DNA from: Granulicella mallensis
GTDB lineage: Bacteria > Acidobacteriota > Terriglobia > Terriglobales > Acidobacteriaceae
DNA length: 64,000 nt
Reading direction: 5' to 3'
Assembly (NCBI RefSeq): GCF_014203225.1
Contig: NZ_JACHIO010000002.1
Location: forward strand, 124,001 to 188,000
Shown here: positions 43,028 to 50,664 of the stretch, piece by piece
Numbering within the stretch: position 1 is the stretch's first letter
How the letters are laid out: the number at the start of each line of letters is the position of its first letter
Translations under genes and position numbers: made by a program
The notes under the pieces: generated by a model
What the model saw: only the letters and a program-made list of their open reading frames with translations
What the model was told of the DNA's origin: nothing
The model's database searches: none

Positions 43028-43744
43028 TTATCTCCTGTAAGAGGAAGAACGGCTATTTTCTGATGTCTTACGAATTCGCAAGACATAGCCCAATAGCATT
43101 CCTAACCCCGCAAGAGGCAGAAGCAGCAGACCAACAGCGTAGACATAGTCGAACCAACTGTTGCGATAGTCGCAGAACACGTTCCAGAACGGTCGCAAGT
43201 GCTGGTGCAGCCCGAGATTCTGGATAGCCTGATTGAACTCAGCCATGCTTTTAAATTGCTGCTTCACACCATTTTTGGCATTCAGTATGAAATATTGATC
43301 TTCGGCATCTTCCGAGCGCCCAAAAGACTGAAGCGCAAGACTATCGCTGGTTCCCGAAATCATGTCCCCGTCAACCTGAAGGCGGCGGACATTAGAAACA
43401 GTCTCTCCATCCGCTTGTTTTTGGGGGGCGGAGATACTGCCATACTCCGTTACATCGATCATCTGGAGCATGTAGCCGTTTGGCATTGGCGTATACCAAC
43501 TGTCACCAAGACCTGCATCGCGGTGAAAAATGGTGTCATTGATGACCCAGTAACAAGGGAAAGAAAGCCCACAAAACAGAACGCAACATGGAGGCAGAAG
43601 AAGAGAAAATGCCAGTGCTCGTTTGCGACCAGACTCTACATGCCGGGTGAAGAAAGCAACCAGCGCGAACAATACGCCCATGGAAACGACTGCCGCAATG
43701 CTGAGCGCACCAGCATAAAAGAGCAGTACGAAGGCAATCCCCAT
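43028..43744 (-). CDS. hypothetical membrane protein, 238 residues
   Basis: I do not recognise this protein. Two N-terminal helices (IAFVLLFYAGALSIAAVVSM and LAFSLLLPPCCVLFCGLSF) are followed by an extracytoplasmic domain of about 120 residues (GSISAPQKQADGETVSNV, AEDQYFILNAKNGVKQQF) and a final helix pair region (FDYVYAVGLLLLPLAGLG) with a basic tail. Codon use is AT-richer than that of lgt next to it. It is convergent with the TIGR03435 gene (6 bases apart) and follows lgt on the same strand by 12 bases. It may be acquired DNA. Confidence 0.6.
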   Translation of the reverse strand: MGIAFVLLFYAGALSIAAVVSMGVLFALVAFFTRHVESGRKRALAFSLLLPPCCVLFCGLSFPCYWVINDTIFHRDAGLGDSWYTPMPNGYMLQMIDVTEYGSISAPQKQADGETVSNVRRLQVDGDMISGTSDSLALQSFGRSEDAEDQYFILNAKNGVKQQFKSMAEFNQAIQNLGLHQHLRPFWNVFCDYRNSWFDYVYAVGLLLLPLAGLGMLLGYVLRIRKTSENSRSSSYRR

Positions 43745-43756
43745 GTCTGGCTATCC

Positions 43757-44635
43757 CTAGGCCGTTGCAGGGTTGGTTTGTGCCTTCTTGGGTAACGGCG
43801 AGGATACAATCGCCTCGTTATTCCGTGTCGCAAACATGACCAGGGCACCGACAACGATCGTTCCGAGCGCGGCGACCTGTGCATTCGACATTGTATGACC
43901 AAAGTAGAGCTTCGGGTTGATGCGGACGAACTCCACCAGGAAGCGGCCGATGCCGCTGAGTACAAGGTATTCCCCTGTCAGGAAGCCCAGAGCGAGCGGC
44001 TTCGAACCGCGCTTCCAGAGCCACCAGCCGATCACCAGAGCAAACAGCAACTCGTAGACCGGAGTCGGCTGAACCAGGGCGTTCGGGGGATTGGGAGGAA
44101 CCAGCGCATTCCAGGCCATATGAACGCCCCAGGGGAGCGTGGTGTTGATGCCGTAGTCGCCGTCGCCCGAGGTCAGGCAGCCGATGCGACCCACGCCATA
44201 GCCAATCGCTGCCGCTGGCGCCGCGAAATCCATCAACCGCAAGCCCGCGCGCAGCCCGCGCAGACCATTGGGCCTGGCCAGATGCCCCTGAACGATCAGC
44301 ATGATAATCCCGGCCAGCAGACCTCCAAACCAGGCAAAACCCGCCTGGAACCAACGTAGAAAGCCGAAAAGGATATCCACAGGATGATGCCATCCCGGAA
44401 GCATGATCTGGTGCCAGGCGAGAACGAGTTCTCGCGGATTCTCCAGCTCATGCCAGGCCTTTGCGCCCAGAATACCGGCAAGTGTGACCAGAGCGACGAT
44501 CGTGAGCGCGTCGGCATCTACGCCGTTGCGAACAAAGTTCTTATGCAGTACGACGGTGGCACAGACGGCCGCCAGCCAGAGAAGCAGTCCAAACGTTCCG
44601 ATATGGAAGGAACCAATATTGATAAACGGGTACAT
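43757..44635 (-). CDS. lgt: prolipoprotein diacylglyceryl transferase
   Basis: It attaches diacylglycerol from phosphatidylglycerol to the lipobox Cys of prolipoproteins. The protein has 292 residues from ATG 44635 (MYPFINIGSFHIGTFGLLLW); an upstream TTG at 44689 is less likely. Seven helices are visible. HELENPREL and GFAWFGGLLAGI contain expected residues. The signature GRIGN is here GRIGCLTSGDGDYG, a Cys-for-Asn form, and the conserved HPTPLYE-like site is QPTPVYELLF. TATACT lies 10 bases before the ATG. Confidence 0.93.
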   Translation of the reverse strand: MYPFINIGSFHIGTFGLLLWLAAVCATVVLHKNFVRNGVDADALTIVALVTLAGILGAKAWHELENPRELVLAWHQIMLPGWHHPVDILFGFLRWFQAGFAWFGGLLAGIIMLIVQGHLARPNGLRGLRAGLRLMDFAAPAAAIGYGVGRIGCLTSGDGDYGINTTLPWGVHMAWNALVPPNPPNALVQPTPVYELLFALVIGWWLWKRGSKPLALGFLTGEYLVLSGIGRFLVEFVRINPKLYFGHTMSNAQVAALGTIVVGALVMFATRNNEAIVSSPLPKKAQTNPATA

Positions 44636-44742
44636 GTCGTCTTCGAGTATATCGGGAGGAGGGGCAAACTCCCGTTCGGATAGCGTCAAGCTTTAGATAG
44701 TCACACGTTTTCCTCAGCATGTTTTCGCGCTAACCTACGCCC

Positions 44743-45306
44743 ATGTCTACGAATCTGCCCGAGTTTGTGCCGCCTGGAACAATGGAAGTCCTTTTTTCAA
44801 AAGAACAGATCGCTGAGCGTGTTCGCGCGCTGGGCAAAGAAATCTCCGAGGAGTATGCCGGACAAGCCATTGTGCTGATCGGCGTGCTCAAGGGCGCGGC
44901 GATCTTTCTCGCCGATCTCGCCCGTTCGATCGAAGTGGACAATACCTTCGATTTCGTCGCCGTCTCCAGCTATGGCCGCGCCCGTGTCTCCTCCGGCGCC
45001 GTCAAGCTCATCAAGGACATCGACAACCCCATTGAAGGCAAGCACGTCATCCTGGTCGAGGACATTCTCGACACCGGCCTGACCCTGAGCTACCTGCGCG
45101 GCCTCATGTTGCAGCACAAACCCGCCTCGCTGAAGATTGCGACCTGCCTGGATAAGCCGGAGCGCCGTCTCGTGCCGATCGAAGCCGACTACGTCTGCTT
45201 CAAGATCCCCAACAGCTTTGTGATTGGCTACGGCATGGACTACGCCGAGCGCTATCGCGGCGTCGAAGACATTCGCATCATGCCGGAGAATCCTCCGGGA
45301 CACTAA
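44743..45306 (+). CDS. hpt: hypoxanthine phosphoribosyltransferase
   Basis: A purine-salvage enzyme converting hypoxanthine (and guanine) with PRPP to IMP or GMP. The 187-residue protein has EVLFSKEQIAERVRALGKEI, IVLIGVLKGAAIFLADL, the Tyr flap VSSYGRARVSSGAV, the PRPP loop VILVEDILDTGLTLSYL and DYVCFKIPNSFVIGYGMDY. Length is normal. TAACCT lies 6 bases before the ATG, so it may be leaderless. It is separated from aroA by a long imperfect hairpin. Confidence 0.95.
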   Translation: MSTNLPEFVPPGTMEVLFSKEQIAERVRALGKEISEEYAGQAIVLIGVLKGAAIFLADLARSIEVDNTFDFVAVSSYGRARVSSGAVKLIKDIDNPIEGKHVILVEDILDTGLTLSYLRGLMLQHKPASLKIATCLDKPERRLVPIEADYVCFKIPNSFVIGYGMDYAERYRGVEDIRIMPENPPGH

Positions 45307-45315
45307 GCAGCAGGA

Positions 45316-45384
45316 AACAGGAAGTAGCAAACAGGAAACAGAGGGAGAGTTATCTTTCCCGTTTCCTGTTTTCTACTTTCTGTT
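45316..45384. terminator. long imperfect hairpin between hpt and aroA
   Basis: Outer arms 45316-45327 and 45373-45384 (one mismatch) and inner perfect 11-bp arms 45329-45339 (AAACAGGAAAC) and 45361-45371 form an extended stem. It lies about 10 bases after the hpt stop and could end its transcript. The repeated CAGGAAACAG units suggest local duplication. Confidence 0.55.
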
Positions 45385-45397
45385 CATGTGTTGGCTC

Positions 45398-45403
45398 TAA
45401 GAT
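45398..45403 (+). promoter_or_regulatory. candidate leaderless -10 box of aroA
   Basis: TAAGAT lies 6 bases (AAAAGT) before the aroA ATG. No Shine-Dalgarno is present. Confidence 0.35.
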
Positions 45404-45409
45404 AAAAGT

Positions 45410-46723
45410 ATGTCCTCTGTCTCACACGCTTCAGCCTCCACGACACAGATCGTTCGTCCAGCGCGCAGCCTGCGCGGTTCTCTTACCCTGCCTGGCGATA
45501 AGTCGATCTCGCATCGCTACGCCATGCTGGCCGGCTTTGCCGCGGGGACCTCGCGGCTGACAAACTTTTCTACCGGCGCTGATCCCCACAGCTCGTTGGG
45601 CTGCATGAAGGCCATGGGCGCACAGGTTGCGCTCGATGGCCGGACGATCTCCGTGACCGGGACAGCCGGCAACCTGCATCAGCCGAAGCACAACCTCGAT
45701 TGCGGCAACTCCGGCTCGACGATGCGCATGCTCGCAGGGCTCGTAGCGCCGCAGCAGGGTGTGTACACGTTCGTCGGCGACGAGTCGCTGACCGTGCGGC
45801 CCATGGAGCGCATTCGCAAGCCTCTTGAGGCCATGGGCGCCCGCATCGAGCTCACCGAAGGCCATGCCCCGATGACGGTCCACGGCGCTCCGCTCAAAGC
45901 CATTGACTTCGACGCCCCCATCGCCAGCGCGCAGGTTAAGACCGCCGTTTTGTTCGCTGGTCTGCAGGCACAGGGCGTCACCTCGTTCGCCGAATCCGTT
46001 CGCACGCGCGACCATACTGAGCATGCCCTGCGAGCCTTCGGTGTAGAGCTCGAACGGCGCGACGAACGTCTGTATATCCAAGGCGGACAGAAGCTGCAAG
46101 CCATCGACGCAACCGTACCGGGCGATATGTCTTCCGCTGCGTTCTTCCTGTGCGCTGCGTTGCTGTTTGAAGACTCGAATCTCGTGCTCGACCTGCTGGG
46201 AATGAACCCGACACGCGCTGCGCTGCTGGACGTCATCACCGCTCTGGGCGGCACCATCAAGGTACTCGACGTACAGGAACAGTACGGTGAGATGGCCGGC
46301 ACCATCCAGGTCAATCGCAGCCGCGGCGGCCTGAAAGGGATCGACATCGCGGGCGCACTCTCCGCGCAGCTGATCGACGAGTTGCCCGTCATCGCCGCCA
46401 TCGCACCCTACACGCAGGATGGCATCCGTATCCGCGATGCGAAGGAGCTGCGCGTGAAGGAGTCCGACCGCATCGCTCTCGTCGTGAAGAACCTCCGTGC
46501 AATGGGCGCGGAAGTTACGGAGCACGAGGACGGCATGGATGTCCCCGGCGGCCAGCGTCTGCGCGGCGGAATTGTCGACTCCGGCATGGACCACCGCATC
46601 GCCATGGCCTTCTCCATCGCGGCATTGCGTGCCGAGGGCGAGACAGAGATCCACGGCGCGGAAGCGGCAAGCATCTCGTTCCCCGAGTTCTTTACCTATC
46701 TCGACGAACTGGCCGTTCGATAA
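45410..46723 (+). CDS. aroA: 3-phosphoshikimate 1-carboxyvinyltransferase (EPSP synthase)
   Basis: The sixth step of the shikimate pathway, joining shikimate-3-phosphate and PEP. The 437-residue two-domain protein has LPGDKSISHRYAMLAGFAAG, the PEP-binding LDCGNSGSTMRMLAGL (GNSGSTMR form, like Bacillus-type enzymes), ESLTVRPMERIRKPLEAMGA, the GDMSSAAFFLCAAL site, DELPVIAAIAPYTQ and KELRVKESDRIA. The C-terminal GMDHRIAMAF is complete. The glycosyltransferase follows 12 bases later and is probably co-transcribed. Confidence 0.97.
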   Translation: MSSVSHASASTTQIVRPARSLRGSLTLPGDKSISHRYAMLAGFAAGTSRLTNFSTGADPHSSLGCMKAMGAQVALDGRTISVTGTAGNLHQPKHNLDCGNSGSTMRMLAGLVAPQQGVYTFVGDESLTVRPMERIRKPLEAMGARIELTEGHAPMTVHGAPLKAIDFDAPIASAQVKTAVLFAGLQAQGVTSFAESVRTRDHTEHALRAFGVELERRDERLYIQGGQKLQAIDATVPGDMSSAAFFLCAALLFEDSNLVLDLLGMNPTRAALLDVITALGGTIKVLDVQEQYGEMAGTIQVNRSRGGLKGIDIAGALSAQLIDELPVIAAIAPYTQDGIRIRDAKELRVKESDRIALVVKNLRAMGAEVTEHEDGMDVPGGQRLRGGIVDSGMDHRIAMAFSIAALRAEGETEIHGAEAASISFPEFFTYLDELAVR

Positions 46724-46735
46724 CCCAGGAGGACG

Positions 46736-47848
46736 ATGAGCCGAGAGATCCCGATGAACTCACGCGCCATCGTCCTGACCGAGATTGAGGCGATGGGCGG
46801 TGCGGAGCGCAGTGTCCTCGCACTGTCGCGCTGGCTGATGCAGCACGATCTTCCGCACCACTTCGTCACCTACGTCGACCATGTCGACATGGCAGCTCAC
46901 GCAGGCCATCCCATCGAGGTCGTGCAGCTTCATCCGGAGATGCGCGCGACGAAGAAGATTGCCGCCCTGCGCCGCTATTTCTCCGCAAGGCCCCAGGCCC
47001 CTGCTCCGCTGATGTCAGGCTTTCAGCCAGCGCTGCACGCCACACTCGCTGGAATGCGCGGCTTCCACTGCCTGATGCACGATACGCCGAGTCTCTTTGA
47101 AGACTCGAGCCAACTCACCGCCAAACGGCGCCTTGCACGCTGGGTCTCCGACAAGATCGCCGCACACGGCCTGCGCAGCGGCGGCCATACTATCGTCACC
47201 AGCGAGTACCTCCGCGATGAGACGCGGCGCGTCTACGGGGTGGAGGCCGACATCGCACGCATGGGTGGGCTGAGCGATCCCCAGGCCTTCCATCTGCGAC
47301 CGGTACAGAGCGAGTTGCGGATGTTGAGCGTGTCGCGGATCGAAGCCAACAAGAGAATCGACTGGATACTGCGCGCCCTGGCAGCATTGGAGAATGCCTC
47401 TTCCCCACTCTCATCGCAGTTGAATTGGACTCTGGATATCACCGGTCGCGGCTCACAGATCGAGGCGATGCAATCGCTGGCCTCCGAGCTTGGACTAACC
47501 AACCGCGTTCATTTCCTCGGATACATTAGCGATACCGAACTGCAGCAAATCTACGCGCAGGCCCATCTGTTCCTTATGCCTGCCGTCCAGGGGTACGGCA
47601 TTCCCGCGATTGAGGCTCTCGAACGCGGCCTGCCGGTGCTGCTGCATCGCGAGTCCGGCGTGAGCGATATCCTGCGCTCAACGCCTTGGGCCACGGTCAT
47701 CGAAGGCGGTGAAGAAGGCATGTTGCCTGGGCTTCGGAGCGCGATTAGTGGCGTGGTTCGCGGGATACAACTCGAGGTTCCACTGCCACCGCTTCCAACG
47801 GAAGACGAGTGGGCGGAACGCGTGGCGGCGCTCTGCGAGTGGCTTTAG
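46736..47848 (+). CDS. glycosyltransferase, GT4 (GT-B fold)
   Basis: This cytoplasmic sugar transferase has 370 residues. Its N-terminal domain opens with VLTEIEAMGGAERSVLALSR (GGAE motif of GT4). The C-terminal domain has RMLSVSRIEANKRIDWILRA, TLDITGRGSQIEAMQSLASE, VHFLGYISDTELQQIYAQAH and the acidic-motif region GYGIPAIEALERGLPVL (ExxxxGxPV). AGGAGG is only 3 bases before ATG 46736; the ATG at 46754 is an alternative start. It follows aroA closely. Donor and acceptor sugars are unknown; a polysaccharide or glycolipid role is likely. Confidence 0.88.
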   Translation: MSREIPMNSRAIVLTEIEAMGGAERSVLALSRWLMQHDLPHHFVTYVDHVDMAAHAGHPIEVVQLHPEMRATKKIAALRRYFSARPQAPAPLMSGFQPALHATLAGMRGFHCLMHDTPSLFEDSSQLTAKRRLARWVSDKIAAHGLRSGGHTIVTSEYLRDETRRVYGVEADIARMGGLSDPQAFHLRPVQSELRMLSVSRIEANKRIDWILRALAALENASSPLSSQLNWTLDITGRGSQIEAMQSLASELGLTNRVHFLGYISDTELQQIYAQAHLFLMPAVQGYGIPAIEALERGLPVLLHRESGVSDILRSTPWATVIEGGEEGMLPGLRSAISGVVRGIQLEVPLPPLPTEDEWAERVAALCEWL

Positions 47849-47883
47849 AAGCCGCTTCCCCTATAGATATACGGCGATGTTGC

Positions 47884-48071
47884 TTTTCTGGTTGTCATTC
47901 CGAGCGCAGCGAGCGAATCTGCTGTCTCCCGTTTTTGCCAGCGCCGCCGCAAACATTTATGCGAAGGCTACAACCATGCCGCAGTTCTAATCCACATATC
48001 TTCTGGGTAGTTCGAACGAAGAACGGGAGACAGCAGATTCGCTCGCTGCGCTCGGAATGACAACCAGAAAA
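47884..48071. repeat. paired-arm palindromic element, copy B (perfect 50-bp arms)
   Basis: The arms 47884-47933 and 48022-48071 are exact 50-bp inverted copies, starting TTTTCTGGTTGTCATTCCG, around an 88-bp centre. Arm sequence and overall size match copy A at 25.7 kb except for a 1-bp deletion and a few substitutions, while the centres differ. It lies between the convergent glycosyltransferase and GH3 genes and carries no ORF of its own. Confidence 0.9.
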
Positions 48072-48130
48072 ACAAATGCAACTGCGATCATACCTCCGGG
48101 CTGTCCGAAGGCATTCCCTGATTCCCTGCC

Positions 48131-50452
48131 TCAAGGCTGAAGCTCGAACTCCTTCGACAAGTCCGCCTCGGAAGATCCACCTACCCACACCGTGTACTTC
48201 CCTCCCTCGACAGCCCACTTCTCATCGGCATTCCAAACCGCCAATTCGGACCGAGGAATCTTCAGGGTCACCGTTCTGCTCTCTTTTGGCTGTAGCGGTA
48301 TACGGGTAAAAGCTTTCAAGGATCGCACCGGAGTCTCTACGCTGCTGAACTGCTCGCGCAGATAGACCTGCGACACTTCGTCTCCTGCCCTGGTCCCTGT
48401 ATTCGTAACGGTGAAGGTGACGGAGACGTCTTCATTGGACTTTGCAGCCGGCGGCGTGACCTGAAGATCACCATAATGAAAAGTCGTGTAACTCAGGCCA
48501 TAGCCAAAGGGAAACAGTGGTTGGCTATCGTTATCGACGTAGACCTTTTTCCTGGTAAGGTCCGAGTCATAAGCCCTGGAAGGATCCGTGTTGTAGTAGT
48601 CGGGGATCTGGCCCACCGTCTTGGGGAAGGTAATGGTGAGCCGGCCCGCAGGATTGTTGTCTCCAAAGAGTGTCTCCGCAATGGCTTGACCGCCGAATTC
48701 GCCGGGATACCAAGCCTCGACGATCGCTCCAACGTGGGACTTGGCCCAGCTGATCGTGAGCGGCCGTCCGTTCTGCAGCACCAGCACGACGGGCTTATTA
48801 GTCGCCGTAATCGCTTCCAGCAGTTTTTCCTGTTCCCCCGGCAAGTCCAGCGAGGTTCGGTCGAAGGATTCGCCTGAGATACCCTGCCACTCTCCGAGGC
48901 CCATAATGACAACGTCTGCCGACTTGGCTTTGGCGACTGCGGAGTCGATATCTTTGCCCGAATCGAACTCTACCTGCACATGAGGCGCTTCAGCCTTTAT
49001 GCCCTGCAGGATGCTGATGTGAAGGCCATGGCTCTCCTCCTCGTAATCTCCGTAGCGAGCGACATCTGCATTCGGGCCAATCACAGCGATTCGTTGGACG
49101 GACTTTGAAAGTGGCAATAAACCATTCTCGTTTTTGAGCAGTACCAGTGACTCCCGCGCAGACTGCAGGGAGACATCGAGGTGAGGCTTCGAACGATACG
49201 TTTTCGCATTGAGGGCTGGATCGACGTAGGGATGATCAAAGAGACCCAGCGAGAACTTGAGACGGAGGACCGCTGAAGCCGCTCTATCCACATCGGCCTG
49301 AGGCAGGCTGCCTTCGTGTACGCAGTCGATGAGAGCTTTCTGAAACACATCGTGGTCGAAGTCGTAAAACTGCATATCGACCCCGGACTTGATCGCCAGA
49401 CACGACGCCGCCTTGGGAGAAGAAGCCACCTGGTGCAGTTGGTAGAGACGCCGAATTGCACCCAGATCGGAGAGCACCAGGCCTTGAAAGCCCCATTCCT
49501 GGCGAAGGATGGTCTTCAACAGGTAGGGGTCCGCAGTCACGGGGATGCCGTCGATCTCATGGTAGGCCGCCATCGTCGCCATCGCGTGACCTTCCCGGAA
49601 CGACGGCTCGAAGGACTTAAGCATCACGCTGCGCAACTCGCGCTCACCGATATGAACGGGAGACGTGTTCGTGCCGCCTTCCGGAGAGCCGTGAGCGGCA
49701 AAATGCTTCGGCTCCGCAACTACGTTGTGATCCGTGTTGAGACTTTCGCCCTGTGCTCCCCGCACATAAGCCAGTCCCATCTGACCGGTAAGATAAGGAT
49801 CTTCACCGAAGTCCTCTTCTATGCGGCCCCATCGCGGGTCACGCGCGAGATCGAGCACCGGGGCAAGAATCATCCCTACACCGGTAGCGCGAGCCTCAGC
49901 GGCAATCGCGGCTCCTGTTTTCTCTGCGACGGAAGGGTTCCAGGTGGATGCGAGATTGAGCGGTGCAGGAAAGACCGTTCCGGTATCAAAACCATGCAAC
50001 CCCTCTTCTATAAAAAGAGCCGGGATATGCAAGCGAGTGTGTTCAAGAACCCACTTTTGGATCGTGTTGTATTGCTCAGGTGTAGGGTCCAGATCATGAA
50101 TCGCACCAGCTCCCAGTCCGCCCAAGAGAGTATCAGCCTTCGCCGGACTAAAGGGCGACTGTTTGGACGGCAGCGAGTTCTTAGGCCCGCGATCAAGAAA
50201 ACTGTCCGTTCCGCTATAGAAGTCGAGTTGCCGGACCTTCTCCTCGAGAGTCATCCGGCCCAGGAGGTCTGCCAAACGCGTTTCGATCGGCAGATTGGAT
50301 TGCTCGTAAACCAGAACAGTCTTCGTCTTTCCAGAAGAAGCAGTCGATTGGGAATACACGGGAAAGAGGGCCACCGAAGACAGGCATACGCCAGTCAGCA
50401 CCAGAAATCTATTTTTCAGGGATGAACAACCGATGATTCCCTTCCAGTTCAC
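48131..50452 (-). CDS. beta-glucosidase, glycoside hydrolase family 3
   Basis: An exported retaining glycosidase acting on beta-linked gluco- or xylo-oligosaccharides. The 773-residue protein has a signal peptide (NRFLVLTGVCLSSVALFPVY). The GH3 N-terminal barrel shows ARDPRWGRIEEDFGEDPYL, VVAEPKHFAAHG and the nucleophile Asp in GLVLSDLGAIRRL. The C-terminal alpha/beta sandwich has VIMGLGEWQGISGESFDR. A fibronectin-III-like end domain follows (VTFTVTNTGTRAGDEVSQVY). The layout matches BglX-like enzymes of plant polysaccharide degradation. It is monocistronic, with its promoter in the 212-bp gap to the right. Confidence 0.95.
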   Translation of the reverse strand: MNWKGIIGCSSLKNRFLVLTGVCLSSVALFPVYSQSTASSGKTKTVLVYEQSNLPIETRLADLLGRMTLEEKVRQLDFYSGTDSFLDRGPKNSLPSKQSPFSPAKADTLLGGLGAGAIHDLDPTPEQYNTIQKWVLEHTRLHIPALFIEEGLHGFDTGTVFPAPLNLASTWNPSVAEKTGAAIAAEARATGVGMILAPVLDLARDPRWGRIEEDFGEDPYLTGQMGLAYVRGAQGESLNTDHNVVAEPKHFAAHGSPEGGTNTSPVHIGERELRSVMLKSFEPSFREGHAMATMAAYHEIDGIPVTADPYLLKTILRQEWGFQGLVLSDLGAIRRLYQLHQVASSPKAASCLAIKSGVDMQFYDFDHDVFQKALIDCVHEGSLPQADVDRAASAVLRLKFSLGLFDHPYVDPALNAKTYRSKPHLDVSLQSARESLVLLKNENGLLPLSKSVQRIAVIGPNADVARYGDYEEESHGLHISILQGIKAEAPHVQVEFDSGKDIDSAVAKAKSADVVIMGLGEWQGISGESFDRTSLDLPGEQEKLLEAITATNKPVVLVLQNGRPLTISWAKSHVGAIVEAWYPGEFGGQAIAETLFGDNNPAGRLTITFPKTVGQIPDYYNTDPSRAYDSDLTRKKVYVDNDSQPLFPFGYGLSYTTFHYGDLQVTPPAAKSNEDVSVTFTVTNTGTRAGDEVSQVYLREQFSSVETPVRSLKAFTRIPLQPKESRTVTLKIPRSELAVWNADEKWAVEGGKYTVWVGGSSEADLSKEFELQP

Positions 50453-50501
50453 AGTCTCTCCTTGGTTGTGTATGACAACGGCCTCTTAGCTCTCAATACA
50501 G

Positions 50502-50526
50502 AAAAGGCCCTCAGCGAGGGACCTCT
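50502..50526 (-). terminator. Rho-independent terminator on the minus strand
   Basis: Read on the minus strand, AGGTCCCTCGCTGAGGGCCT forms a GC-rich stem with one bulge and is followed by TTTTC. It lies about 140 bases after the stop codon of the membrane glycosyltransferase-like gene and before the GH3 promoter. Confidence 0.65.
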
Positions 50527-50664
50527 TTGCCTTATTTGTATCCATCTTCCACACAAAACGATAACGTTCACAAAACTGATTCAGAGAGGCTCGCACGTAG
50601 GCGTTGTTCATACGGTGAGTTGATGGAGCGCCCTTTATAGCAATCCAATTCTTAGGGTGTCAAC

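Noticed and set aside
45431-46654. 407-codon minus-strand frame inside aroA
   Set aside because: Antisense shadow of a complete aroA; no motif and no ribosome site.
47934-48021. Possible small RNA or ORF in the centre of element copy B
   Set aside because: No start with ribosome site and no sequence shared with the centre of copy A.
50553-50573. LacI-type operator (TGTGAACGTTATCG) upstream of the GH3 gene
   Set aside because: The central AACGTT fits a LacI/GalR site, but only one half matches the usual palindrome and no regulator gene is nearby, so it is too weak to list.
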